DNA from: Ciona savignyi
Lineage: Eukaryota > Chordata > Ascidiacea > Phlebobranchia > Cionidae
NCBI GenBank assembly: GCA_000149265.1
Contig: CH002658.1
Span: 105,805 to 169,804 of the forward strand
DNA: 64,000 nt
Reading direction: 5' to 3'
In this document: positions 45,421 to 56,775 of the stretch, in pieces
Layout of the letters: each line of letters begins with the position of its first letter
Position numbering within the stretch: position 1 is the first letter of the stretch
Notes under the pieces: model-generated
Databases searched by the model: none
What the model was told of the DNA's origin: nothing
The model's input: only the letters and a program-made list of their open reading frames with translations
Position numbers and translations under genes: made by a program

Positions 45421-45745
45421 ATTCGCTTGCCATTTTTAAATACTGGGCAAAAAATTAATAAACTAAACTAAAATCGTATTGCAATTTCACTTTGAAAACC
45501 CCACAGATTCACTCTATAAAGTGTCTATGGAAACACTGAGCACATGTTAAATAGAAATGTTCATTAAGGGATACTAGTTTGCACCTATTGTATTGGTTGG
45601 TCACGTACCGGTATTTATAATTACATGCGTTTATGTTTTTTGAAAGGAGACAAAGCGAAAATAACCATATAACGTTGAATTTTATTAATATTTTTTACAG
45701 TGTTCCATAGGCATATATAGATAGGTTATTTTTCTAATTTCCGAC

Positions 45746-48700
45746 ATGGCGTCAGCTCTAGCGAAAGGCCTTCAAAGAACTATAAAAAACAGCAGTAAAT
45801 TCTGCAGTTTAGTTGCAAGGTGAGAAAAACTTTATCAAAATATCGCCTAGACTGGAACAGTCTTAACCATAACTGATCAATAAAATAAAACACAAGTCTC
45901 TAAAAAGAGACTAGTCAATTTCGGGTGCCTCTAAATACTACAGGACTGCTTAGACCGCTTGCAGAACTAACTTTAACCACAATCCTAACATTATTATCAT
46001 GGCTTTTGTAACTACGAAACGAAGTATAGTAAGCGATTCAAGCACTCCATGCGATCCAAGCGGTCCTTTAGTATTTGGAGGAACCAGCAATTTTACCTTC
46101 ACTCCCTGCCTATTGATTATTTTATAGTCTTTGCACCGTTTAACTGAATCTTGCCTTACTAACAGAACTGACCACTCCGCAACAGCAAGCTTGTCTCGAC
46201 TAGCGGTAACCCGAAGCAACATGGGGTCAATCATGGGGCATCACACGGGGCGCACTTTCTGGTCCATGGTCGCATCATCATCCAGGATGTTGAACCTTAA
46301 CTCAACCAACCCATCGTGGCCAAACGTAACATGCGGGTGTGGGGGTTTCCATAGTGAAGGTGAATATCAATGGTTTAAGACACATTGTCTTTTCCTGGTC
46401 AATTGTGTACGTATTATTTGCATCGAATTTTCGTTTTGAGAAATATGAATGTAACGCTACACTAGGATAGTTTTAGGAGTTTTGGTACTTATACCTTGAA
46501 AACTTAGTTTATGTGCTATGTAGATTATATCGGTATACAGCGCATCATTCAAATTTGCCAGTAGGCTGCAGCATGGCAAATAGGGGTGGTTAGGAAATTT
46601 TAACACAGAACCTTGTGTATGTGCAACTTCGTGAAGCATACGGTGCAAACTGGCTGTGAGGTTAGGTGCATAATTCAGGGGCAAAAAACATAATAAAGTT
46701 TAAATTTATACAGGTAATTTACAATTCATACAAAATGCATGTAAAAAGTTGTGTTTGGCAAATTGTTATTGTATGACCTTAATGATTACCCTTGGATAGG
46801 TGATAAAGAATTCAGCAAGGTACTCGCCGAAGAGATTGCACAAGAAAAAGAGAAGAGGTTATCACTGCCGCAAGTGGATGGTTGGAAAAGTGTGATGGAT
46901 GGTGCCGAATGTAAGCTTACCAAGAATCTCAAAGGGGATGAGTAAGTGTGGCTGTTAGAGTAACCTTTTTAAAAGTACATTACTGCTCCCAGGGTATCAC
47001 CACACCCACTGTTACCCAATGTAACTGAAATTGTATTTTGTGCTAGTTTATTTCCAGTACCGGCCAGCGTTAACCATAGCAGAACCAGTTTTTTTAGAAT
47101 TATTATCGTTTTGAAGCCAGAAAAAATTTAATCTTTTGGTTACATTTTAGTTTAGCTACTAGTACTGTGCACCAGCACTTTATGTTCTTAACCTGAAATA
47201 TATTAGTTATACTTACCTTACATTTTTCAGAATTGAAGTCAGCTTTAACGTAAATGCTTCGGTACCCCCGTTTCATTCAGATGACCCCGATGAACAGGTA
47301 CTTCCCCTCAATAAAATGTTGCAATATTTAAAAGTTAGAATCCGTGTAAGTCTGCCCTTGGATCATGTGTTACATGCAGGATTGTAAGCTAAAATAATGT
47401 TGAATCAAATAAGATTAGTGTCAGTAATATTCTCTTTATAAACTAAAAATGGGGTAGTGGCATGATGTTACTAAATTGCATTCAGTTTAAGTAAAGCAAC
47501 AATTTTTATTTATGTTCTCTATCTTTTCTAGTCGGAGATTATTGCCCAACCCGATTTTACTGTTTTGATAAAGAAGCCCTCGTCAAGTGATTCCCTTTCG
47601 TTCGATTGTTTCTTTCCCGACTCTGATCATGAAACAGAGGGAGAACCAGAACCAGGTCATAGATTTAATGATTTTTAATTGTCATGGAAAAACAATTATT
47701 TTTTTAAATGTAAAAACAAAAAGTGTGGTTCTCTTTCTCCAATCGAATAGATCAAATCATCTACATGCTTGGGTTTGACCTTTAACCTACTTTTACTCCA
47801 CCATTAGTTACTGTATTCAGTTGAAACTTTTATCAGCCTAATAATGTCCGGCCCGATGGTCTAGCGCAGGGATGTCCAACCTTTTATTGTACTGGGCCGC
47901 ATTGTCACTTAAAATAATTAAATGGGCCGCAGAACCTATTAAATTTTAATAAAAAGGGCAGGGTTCGAATTAATGGTTTTGAAATGATTTGCGAAATGCG
48001 CGGATAAGGAGCGCGCGAAAAAAAATTTGGTAATGATAAATTGCCTTAAACGTCCAGAAAGATATTTATTTCATAAAACAGAAAGTAGTACCGTTATTTA
48101 GTAGTACAATAATGATAAATTGCAATAAGCGTAAATTCAAAAGGGATGTGCCGCATCTCGCCAATCATAAATAAAGGAATCGTGGTATATTAACGCATAA
48201 TGGCGATTATTGCCTTGTGATAGCAATGCTTATTATACGCCAACAATGCAAAGTAAAGGCAATGTAAATAAATGTAAGTAATGTGATTGTTAAATGTTAT
48301 GTTAAAGGCAAACGATGTTATATTAACGTGTTGAGGATTTATTATTAAAAGTGCGCGAAATCAGTACCGGTAATTTATATTTTTGCGATTTTGTTAAATT
48401 TTGTATTTCGTGAACTTAAGAAAACGGTTCGCTAATAGCGATTCGCGATCCCTTAATTCCAACCCTGAATGGGTACATAATGAAACAATTAAAAGCCATT
48501 AATTTTATCTTTGAAAAAAGGAACAAATAACACACATATAGAAAGAAACAAAATATTATTTCTGCAATACAAAGTCAATGAGATAAGTTTTTGTCGTCCG
48601 TCGGTTTCTTTCTGCAGTTTTGATGTTTACTGCGTCCCTAAAAGCTGACTGATACATTTGAATTGGGCCAAGATTTAAAGTTCAAAATACTACTTGGAGT

Positions 48701-50528
48701 AAAAATGACTAGCGGGCCGCACAAAAATCTCAGGTGGGCCGCAGTGCGGCCCGCGGGCCGCAGGTTGGACATCCCTGGTCTAGCGGTTAAGTGCGTCACC
48801 TTTCAATCGAAAGGTTGCAGGTGCGAAACTGGTCGCTAGCTAAACGGTTGTGTCCTTGGGCAAGGCACTTTACGGACATTGCCTGAACCCAGCGGATTAA
48901 TGGGTTCTACCAAATTGAAGGAACGTGTCTATCATATACAACACACTGCAATAGCTCCGGTAACCCGACGATGGGCACAAGGTGATCTGACGATTGCCCG
49001 TGTGATAACCCCCCAGGTTTTCCCATTCACGGGGATAAACATGAATATCCTATCCTCCTATCCTAAATATAATATTAAAATTTTCAGAAGCTTTGGAAAT
49101 ATTTCTCAATTCAGTTGAAAGTTGTAAAGGCCTTGGTTCCTAGATAGAAATTTCAAAGAAATTTAAAGTTTTTTCACTATTTTTTAAATTTTGGGAAACA
49201 CAGTAGTAATAGTAATGTTGTTATATATTTAGATTAATTTGTCTTGTTTACATGGAATGGAAACCCACCCATGACTTTCTACTTGCCGCAAAGGACTTCC
49301 ATTTTTATACATGTGTTGTGTAACTTAAAACCATGTGTGGGTACCAGTAAAGCAGGTGGTACTAGTTAACAATGTGTGGTACTGGTTTACTGACAACAGG
49401 GACCAAATAGCTACCACAGATTCTGGAAAAAGTCTTACAGTATTTTTTATTAGACTAGATTGTTAACTTTAATCTTAAAAGTGTCGGCTTTCAGTAAGTT
49501 TTAAAACAAAAATTTTGATCCGACAGAAAACATATTCAGCATACGGTTGCTCACCACGTACAAAGGGGAGATCAAGGAATCAACTTATTCAATTGAAACC
49601 GAAAACATAGATTCGGTGGGTTTCATTATTTTGCATTTTTTTAATTTTTTTTAAATATACTATCATTCCTGTAACTGGAAAGTATGGGCCTAAGTGATGA
49701 AGGTCTGTCAAAGAACTTAAAAAAAACTCAAAAAGTTGTTGGTGTTGCAAAACCTGATGTTGTTTTTTTTTTTTTAAATCAAACAGTTTCCTACAGGTGG
49801 TAGGTGCAGCCTTTAAGGTTTGAAACTCCCATTGTACTATATGTTATAAAGAGTTAAAACTTAATTTATTTATCTGATTAAGTGACTTGTCCATGGGCAC
49901 ACCCAAGCTAAATATCAAGGGCCAAACAATCATTCACACGGAATAGCGATCTATACACTTACATTTCTATCTTTTGGCAAGTGGAATTACTTTATTTCAG
50001 AGCTGAAGTCTATGGTAATCACATCAATACTGATACAAGACCGAACGTACCAATTTGTTAGGTGTCTTTCCCAATACACAACTAAGCAGCTCAAACAGCT
50101 CAAACCGGTTTTGATACCACCAACTGACAGCCAAAGGGTTGTACGATTAAAACTGGTTCGTGTTTTTGGGCAAGGAAGTTAATTGCCTGGACCCAATGGA
50201 TTTATGGCTGGAACTAAAACTGAAGGAAAGTCTTAATCATGTAACCAAACTACAATACCTTCGTTGGTGCACGCGAGGTAATCTGACGCTTACCCATGTA
50301 GTATTCCCCAAACGGGTATTTTTCAATCCCTAAAGTCTTTAAACACATCTGAATGTTACATTAACACCACCAATACAGGAAATGTACGCCATGTTGTTGA
50401 CGTATTTGGAGGACCGTGGCATTGATAACGAGTTTGCCTCCGATTTGGAAAATCTCGCCACCGCCCTGGAGAACCAAGAATACATTACGGCGTTAGAAAA
50501 ACTGCACAAGTTTGTCAGTTGCTCGTAA
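45746..50528 (+). CDS. C1QBP: Complement component 1 Q subcomponent-binding protein (mitochondrial p32)
   Basis: Seven exons: 45746-45819, 46166-46359, 46800-46941, 47231-47297, 47532-47655, 49527-49615 and 50379-50528. They give 279 residues with all phases consistent; human C1QBP has 282. Start at 45746 has G at -3 and +4. The N-terminus MASALAKGLQRTIKNSSKF is basic and lacks acidic residues, as a mitochondrial transit peptide should. The mature region matches the p32/MAM33 family: DKEFSKVLAEEI, DGWKSVMDGAECKLTKN, VSFNVNASVPP, FSIRLLTTYKGE and LTYLEDRGIDNEFASDL, then ATALENQEYITALEKLHKFV. The family forms an acidic doughnut trimer in the matrix and supports mitochondrial translation. The intron after 47655 holds a SINE split by a MITE. 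Convergent with the ankyrin gene, 249 bases from its stop. Confidence 0.95.
45923..46085. mobile_element. Foldback MITE-like element, copy 2
   Basis: Same ends as 508-717 (left GTGCCTCTAAATACTACAGG, right arm matching with two changes) but a shorter core. It lies in C1QBP intron 1. CAATTT occurs on both sides and may be the target duplication. Confidence 0.65.
47848..49066 (+). mobile_element. SINE family 1 split by a hAT-like MITE
   Basis: The SINE head GGCCCGATGGTCTAGCG (to 47866) is interrupted by the MITE 47867-48777 and resumes at 48778 with GTCTAGCGGTTAAGTGCGTC. The rest is intact to the ATCCTCCTATCC tail near 49066. Confidence 0.9.
47867..48777. mobile_element. hAT-like MITE inserted in a SINE
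   Basis: 911 bp, with inverted ends CAGGGATGTCCAACCT and 8-bp target duplications GTCTAGCG at 47859-47866 and 48778-48785. GGGCCGC-rich subterminal blocks; no transposase frame seen. Confidence 0.92.
50110..50325 (+). mobile_element. Degenerate SINE family 1 copy
   Basis: CAAAGGGTTGTACG head, TTTTGGGCAAGGAAG and CGCGAGGTAATCTGACGC, in the last C1QBP intron. Confidence 0.55.
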
Positions 50529-50563
50529 ACAACTCCCCAAAGAAGCAAACAACTTCAAAAAAT

Positions 50564-50569
50564 AATAAA
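50564..50569 (+). terminator. Polyadenylation signal of C1QBP
   Basis: AATAAA 36 bases after the stop; a second AATAAA is at 50650-50655. Confidence 0.55.
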
Positions 50570-50777
50570 AAAATACTCGGTAGCTTTCTGTAACAAACTT
50601 GATCTAAACGTTCATTCTATCGCAAAAAATGAAGAGCGTTCTTCATCCGAAATAAATAATATTTCTTACAAAATGTGGGATTTTTTATGTTTGTTAGGTA
50701 ACGGCCATCGTATAAACCGTTATCGTCGAATGATCTCCGTCGGGTTGCTGGGAGCTATTTCAGTGCGTGTTACTCAA

Positions 50778-53700
50778 TCACATGGTTACGTCACTGTGTC
50801 CCCTTCTCAAGAGTTTATTCTTCTTTTTCTTTTGTTGCGCGTCGTGCGGATGTAGGTTCGACCTGGTTGCCGTGGTGACCAGTCTTCGGCGTGTTTCCTG
50901 GTGCGTGTCTCTCTTGGTCACGTTAGGGGAGGATTCCGTCCAATCGTTCGGGTAGAATTTTCGCCTGAATTTGTAAGAACAGAAATATACTTTGTAAACA
51001 GTTTTTGTTTCTTTTAAATGGGGAGTTCAGCACACAAACATCTGCTAGGGGTGAAACGATGCGAAAGAAAATATTATTTCCCTAAATGAGAAAACGCAGT
51101 AAATGAAAAAAATCATTATCACACGGGCAATGTTTAGATTAATTCGTGCCGGGTTATTGAAGTATATTACTATTAGATTGAGATGTAGGTCGTGTTTTTG
51201 ATCAATCCTTTAGTTAGTCCACTGTATTCTAACCAACACCTGTTAGGCTATATACATGCAAGCTCCCAGCGACCTTACCGACTGAGCTAAGAGCTGGAAA
51301 AACGATCCTCGGTAATCTATATTGTAATTTTAATTAATCCTGGCGCAAAGGATTAATAAAGGATGTTTTCAAAATCACCTGAATTCCCCACGAAGAACTT
51401 GACTAAGTAATTCAGCACATTCGAGTTGCCCGTACACCAGTGCATAGTCCATTGCTGTATCTCCGAATCTGCGTTTAATTTTGAATTTTCTAAAATCTAA
51501 ACCATTGCTTCTTCTTGGTTCTCCAGGTTTCATTACCATGAAAATTGAACCCAAACAGAATTAATCAACACAAAATTCATTTCACGAGCTCTTTCCCACA
51601 TATGGGTATAGCAGCTTTGGATTTCTCTAAATATTCATTAGCAATTCAGAGCAATTCATTTAGTCATTTGCATCATTCAAGCACCTACTTCAGCAGCATC
51701 AACCACAAGCTCTGTCTTAATAGTTTTAATTTATGTACGTTTTTCATTCTGATACAATAAGAGTTGATTGCGCATTGCCTAATTAATAAAACTTGCCTTA
51801 CGATGGGACCGTCCTTGCTGGACAAGGATGGGATCTGACAGCGTGGAAAAAGCAACACACTGAATTAAAATGCCACCGCATTTAAGCTCAACCTGACTTC
51901 TGTAATTGTGTAAAAAACCGCAAGGTGATATCAATCCCGATTGCCAAAATTAAAGGCCAGGACTTGCTGGTGGATAATTGAAGTGCCAAGTGGTCATTGC
52001 TACTAATTCATATACATGACATTTTAGAATTGGCTTGTCCCATCATCCGTGAACTTGGTCAGTTAAGATAAATAACACGATATGGCGGTCATGCCTTACA
52101 GATTTTATCTTTGATCATTGATCTCTACTATTATTACGTACGATATCGTATGAAATTTAAAAAACTAACTTGTCCACGACGGTTACATCGCACCCGTAAT
52201 CGACGACCATTTTCATTAGATCGTATCTACCACTTTCGGCGGCAAAGTGAGCAACGGTTTTGCCGTCTGTGTTTCGAATCGTAGGGTTGGCTCCTGCCTG
52301 TGAACGCAAAACGGTAGATTTATTCATGTTTTCTACTGTGAACGGAAAAGTGTATGATGTGTTACCACATGGCAAGGTCGGCTTTTGGTTACCGGAGCGA
52401 TTACTGCGAGTCGTGTATTATTGTGAAGTTTTTAATATTTTATTTGAATCTATTAAACACTGGGTGCACGGCGACACCGTATATGCATTGCCGAAGTTTC
52501 CTGTTATTCGTTATACAACCAACTGCCATGTGTCTTGATCGACACCGCTCCTTTGCTGAATCACACCCGTTACTGATTCGCTTTATTCACTTACAAGAGC
52601 AACAAAAGTAGTTGAAAAACGGTTAAACTTGTCATACTTTTTTACCGTGTATGTATTTTTTTAGCAAGGTATCATAAGCGGATCGCTGCTGCTACCGTTT
52701 TTGTGCATATTTATCGTAATACGTGTTAATCGCGTGAACCGTTAGGCTACACGAATCTTATCATATAACCGGTTGTTCTATGGCTGAAATAAGAAAGCTA
52801 ACTTAACGGGTAAATTACCAAAAAGCTCTTGTACATTGTAATTGCCCCGTCAATCTTTTTAACGGGATCGATATTCCTGTTATTCGGACAAAATACTGTT
52901 TTTTAAAAAATGTTCCAATGCACGACGACTTAATATAATAATTTTAGTGATTACATGCTTTTTTGATAGTCATACTTGCATATTAAAGTGGCCACACTTA
53001 TTACGCATCATATAGAGGCGCGCCATTTGTTCAGAACGTCCTATAAATTCAACCAGGGTTAAGTAAGATGAAGACTTTATTCTTATGGTTGCAACTAAAA
53101 CTCGTAACTTTCCGAGCTGCGCAAGCAAATTCGCTTGTGATGTTATGACAGAACTCCATAACTATTGTTGTCTCTTTGGAGATGTAGGCAAGGATGGTTT
53201 ATTACGGTCGTGTGGCCAAATGAGTAACGCGACCGACCGATACACATACCGACTTTTATACAAAAAAACAGTCCTAGTGACGAGCCCATCATAGGTTCGA
53301 AACTTGACTTAGTAAAAAAGGAGGGAAACTGTGTACTAAAATTAAGGTTAAGGTTAGTTCTGGGGTTGGTTTTAGTGTTTAAGACAGGGTTAGAATCAGT
53401 TTCCTAATTTTATAAAGTAGTTTTACTCCCTGTCTCTTTTCCTGCCTTATTTTTTTCGATTCGCCAGAATTGAGCCCTCTATCTTTCTTAACACTAAATC
53501 CGAGTGCATTTTTTCTTTCTTTACTCGCCGAGGCACGACTAACAGGTAACCTGCCTCCCACCGAAGGCATGTTAGTACAACACCAATTGTTGAAAGAGAA
53601 CGTACCTGGAGCAGCATCCTTGTACATTGCACATTACCGCCAATTACAGCCCAGAAAAGAGGGGTTCTCCCACCCCAGTCAAAGTCCTGCTCATTTATAT

Positions 53701-53791
53701 CAGCCCTGGAGTGCTGTAAGATGTCGCCTAACCGCTGACTGTCGCCACAGGATACGGCCTCGTGCAAAATTGACATGCCAGCCCACTGCAT
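50778..53791 (-). CDS. Small ankyrin-repeat protein with basic C-terminal tail
   Basis: Minus-strand exons in transcript order 53791-53606, 52297-52170, 51468-51379 and 50964-50778. They give 196 residues with matching phases (0, 2, 2). Ankyrin repeats are clear: GMSILHEAVSCGDSQRLGDI, then GRTPLFWAVIGGNVQCTRML, then NTDGKTVAHFAAESGRYDLM, then FGDTAMDYALVYGQLECAEL. The last exon encodes a polar tail with a lysine run (QQKKKKNKLLRR) resembling a nuclear localisation signal. Such proteins are usually protein-binding adaptors; no specific ortholog is recognised. The start is uncertain: the ATG at 53791 is followed at once by CAG, so ATGCAG could instead be a 3' splice site after an unseen upstream exon. 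It is tail-to-tail with C1QBP. Confidence 0.8.
51060..51300 (-). mobile_element. Degenerate SINE family 1 copy, reverse
   Basis: GAGAAAACGCAG, CACACGGGCAATGTTTAGAT and the tRNA-like end ACCGACTGAGCTAAGAGCTG, in an ankyrin-gene intron. Confidence 0.55.
53205..53325 (+). mobile_element. tRNA-like SINE (family 2)
   Basis: GTGTGGCCAAATGAGTAACG, then CTAGTGACGAGCCCATCATA, then GGTTCGAAACTTGAC and an A-rich end. Confidence 0.7.
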
Positions 53792-54281
53792 ATAACAATT
53801 CAGTTTTTGTTGTGGCCAGTTATGTACAGACCAAAGTTTTAAACTTTAACCAACGATCTACTAATTATTTGTTTGTTATTTGTAATGAATTCATGTTCTT
53901 ATTTCGGTACCTTATAGTGAATAAATGTGCTGTCCTATTTCATACAATATTAGCTGTTTCAAATAGTGCAAAACAGCAAAATACACGTCTCCTCTCTAAT
54001 CAAATAAATCGTTTTGATTTACTGTTTGCTTGGACATGCAGTTACGAACAAAACTTTGGTGCCAGGAACGAGTGATTGCTTCGCAAACTAACACAATAAT
54101 ACAAGTCTTAGCTTCTATATTTGCCTTACTATGTACTTTCCACACCACCGAATCATATTCGTTCAACTATAACTTAAGCTGTGGATTTTAATTATGTGTT
54201 CTTTTATATCGATGTCTTGCCTAGATTCGAGTGCTCTCTTTGACTGTTATTACTATACGAGGGTTTGATTACTGTAGCACG

Positions 54282-54381
54282 NNNNNNNNNNNNNNNNNNN
54301 NNNNNNNNNNNNNNNNNNNNNNNNNNNNNNNNNNNNNNNNNNNNNNNNNNNNNNNNNNNNNNNNNNNNNNNNNNNNNNNNN
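54282..54381. other. Assembly gap (exactly 100 N)
   Basis: A run of exactly 100 N, the usual placeholder for a gap of unknown length. The same 11 bases, ACTGTAGCACG, stand immediately on both sides. Confidence 0.95.
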
Positions 54382-55668
54382 ACTGTAGCACGATAGCTTA
54401 TTATAGCGTTACCTTTGGCGTAAAAAATATCAAGTTACAACACAAGGTATTGTTTTATGTTTTTTTAAACAATATAATGACCTTCGTGCGCCAATTCTAA
54501 ACCTATCTTAAGTTTATTAGGGTAGAATTAATATTGTATAGTGGCAGCGCGGGTATTTGCAGATAGCTTTGGCAAGCCAAAATAATGCAGGATAAGATTA
54601 GATACACGAAGCGCCGTTCCTGTCACAGTTAGATCTGTATTTTATCAACGCAGATCGGGAATGTGTGCTTCTGACTATCTTTAAGATACCTTAACCGATG
54701 GCTGTCATTGAGCTAGTCTAAGTCTCTGTTAAGTGTAATTTAGCATATTTATGATATCACTAGCAATACTGTTACAAAGCAGCAACGTTTACTGTATAAC
54801 TTTACTATTGTAGATAGATTTTGTTGCGTAATTAGATTTGTATGTTATTGTCATATTATGATAACTATTGTATTTGTCTTATTATCATAACTATTGTATT
54901 GGTATGTTTTTTTAACATATACTAGGCCTTGTCTGTTAAGTTTCATTGATATTCTAATACAATGCGTGTAACGCAGTGTTTTACTTTACGTAGGTTTTTT
55001 TAAAGATCCAAAATCGCCAGACTCAACCAAAGTTGATAAATAGGACTGTAAAAATGTCGACAACCGTTTAGTAAGGTGAGTTTGTTTATGTTTATGTAAT
55101 GAATCAAAGTTATCTTTACACATTCAAATGATGATATTTTTTTAATTATTTTTATAAGTATGTATCTACCTGACTAAAACACCAGTTAGAAAACATTGCA
55201 ATTGCTCATGTAACCAACGATTTGAAGCGTTCTGTTGCTTACTACTTCCTCATTTTTCATATTGTAATACCGATGATTGCTTTTCCTCCTTCCGCTTTTT
55301 TACTTTTTAAAGTATGAGCATTTTTAAACACAGTTTTTTTATTGGAAATACGAACTAAACCAAATTAAATTCATAAAAGATAATAAAACATATTCCTCAC
55401 TTATATGCAAAGATTAATTGTGATAAAACAAACAAGCAAAACGAGAAAAAAACACATCAGTTCAGGGCACCAATGCTTGCTTTTAAATATAGGCGTTACA
55501 AAATATACTTTTAATCAAAAATATTTTGTCAATTTGATTCGGATATTTGAGAAAAAGTGTACCTAGAAAAATGTATACCTATCTCTCGTGTACCTTCATG
55601 GTATTTCTATTTAAAAAATCTATGAATGACCTCATATGAGAGCAGTCATGCGGAAATGTAGTGACCGA

Positions 55669-55693
55669 TAGTAACCCGTAAACCGGGTTACTA
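55669..55693. repeat. Short inverted repeat
   Basis: Arms TAGTAACCCG and CGGGTTACTA (10 bp) around a 5-base loop in the ankyrin/SPNS spacer. Confidence 0.7.
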
Positions 55694-56775
55694 CATATGG
55701 ATGACCTTACTGACGTCATTTATATACGACAATCGGAATCGTTTTATCAGGAGAGTTGTTTGATGTAAACGTGTCGCTTATAAGCTAGGTCAGTGTCCGT
55801 AGATGTTATACTGTTGATCAAGATATAGTTTCAAAGGCAGGCACAATAGACTAGTGCTAAGTAGCCTAAGTTTACGTATTACAAGGGAAAACTGAAAGCT
55901 AGTTAATCTTACCACAGGCAGCGTCAAAGTCCCGTGTACTTCGAACTTTTTCTCCTTTATATAGTTCACCTAACATGCTCATGAAGAAGTTCCTATGAAT
56001 AGAAATATTCTCTCATCGTCATGTAAAAGAGTCAATTCGGGGTGTAGTAGTATTTCACGATTTTACCGCGTGGTTTTGTAAGAGAAAGTTATACATATGG
56101 TTAGATCTCTTTAATGAAATGCTTATCAATGCGAAAATCATTTAATTAGTCACTTAGGGTAAGGTAAAGTAATAATAAAGACATTAAACAAAACTAGAGA
56201 CAGTGGGGGTAACTAGAGACAGATGTATACGCAATATAAAATAATATTGTAATAATGTTGGGCCTATGGGTTAAGTGTTAGGGCTGTGGTTTGTAAGCTT
56301 TAGTTCTGGGGTTTAGATTAGTGTTAAATTTAGTTAACCTACTTTAAGTATCTTTACGTCATTTGTTCCTTTTTTGCTTTAATATTCTAATCAATTAAGT
56401 TGTAAAGCAAGGTGTCTTATTAGCATTGTTTTTAAATAAAAAACAGAAGCATTAAAGAAACATGAAAGTTGCCCATTAGAAGGAAAATCAAATGGAAGTA
56501 ACCGGGGAGTAAAGAAGATGGAAAACTACTCACTCAATTATAGATTAATGTCTTAGGGTTATTGCTATATTTCCATAATAGGCTATGTTCAGGGTCATAA
56601 ATTAAGTATATGTAATAAATTTCAGTTTAGCACATTTATACTTGCAACTAAACTGGATGCAAAATTATCTTATTTTCAGTATTCGAACTAGTCTGTGCAG
56701 CTGGTTAATTTGTAATTTGTATAGTTACTAATTTAAGTGTGCTGCGAATTGATTGTAATCAATATTTTACGCAAA

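Larger units (their letters stand above)
43388..45745 (+). other. INTS3 3' end and spacer to C1QBP
   Basis: AT-rich spacer. It contains the INTS3 polyadenylation signal, a reverse-oriented SINE (44408-44696) and one copy of a dispersed repeat (45317-45420). No gene recognised. Confidence 0.5.
53792..56775. other. Divergent intergenic region between the ankyrin gene and SPNS
   Basis: About 3 kb, AT-rich, containing a 100-N gap and a short inverted repeat (55669-55693). No gene recognised. It should hold the promoters of the two divergent genes, or further 5' exons of the ankyrin gene. Confidence 0.5.

Noticed and set aside
53470-54075. Plus-strand open frame of 201 codons
   Set aside because: It overlaps the minus-strand ankyrin exon 53791-53606, which has clear repeats and splice logic. 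The plus frame has no motif and becomes low-complexity.
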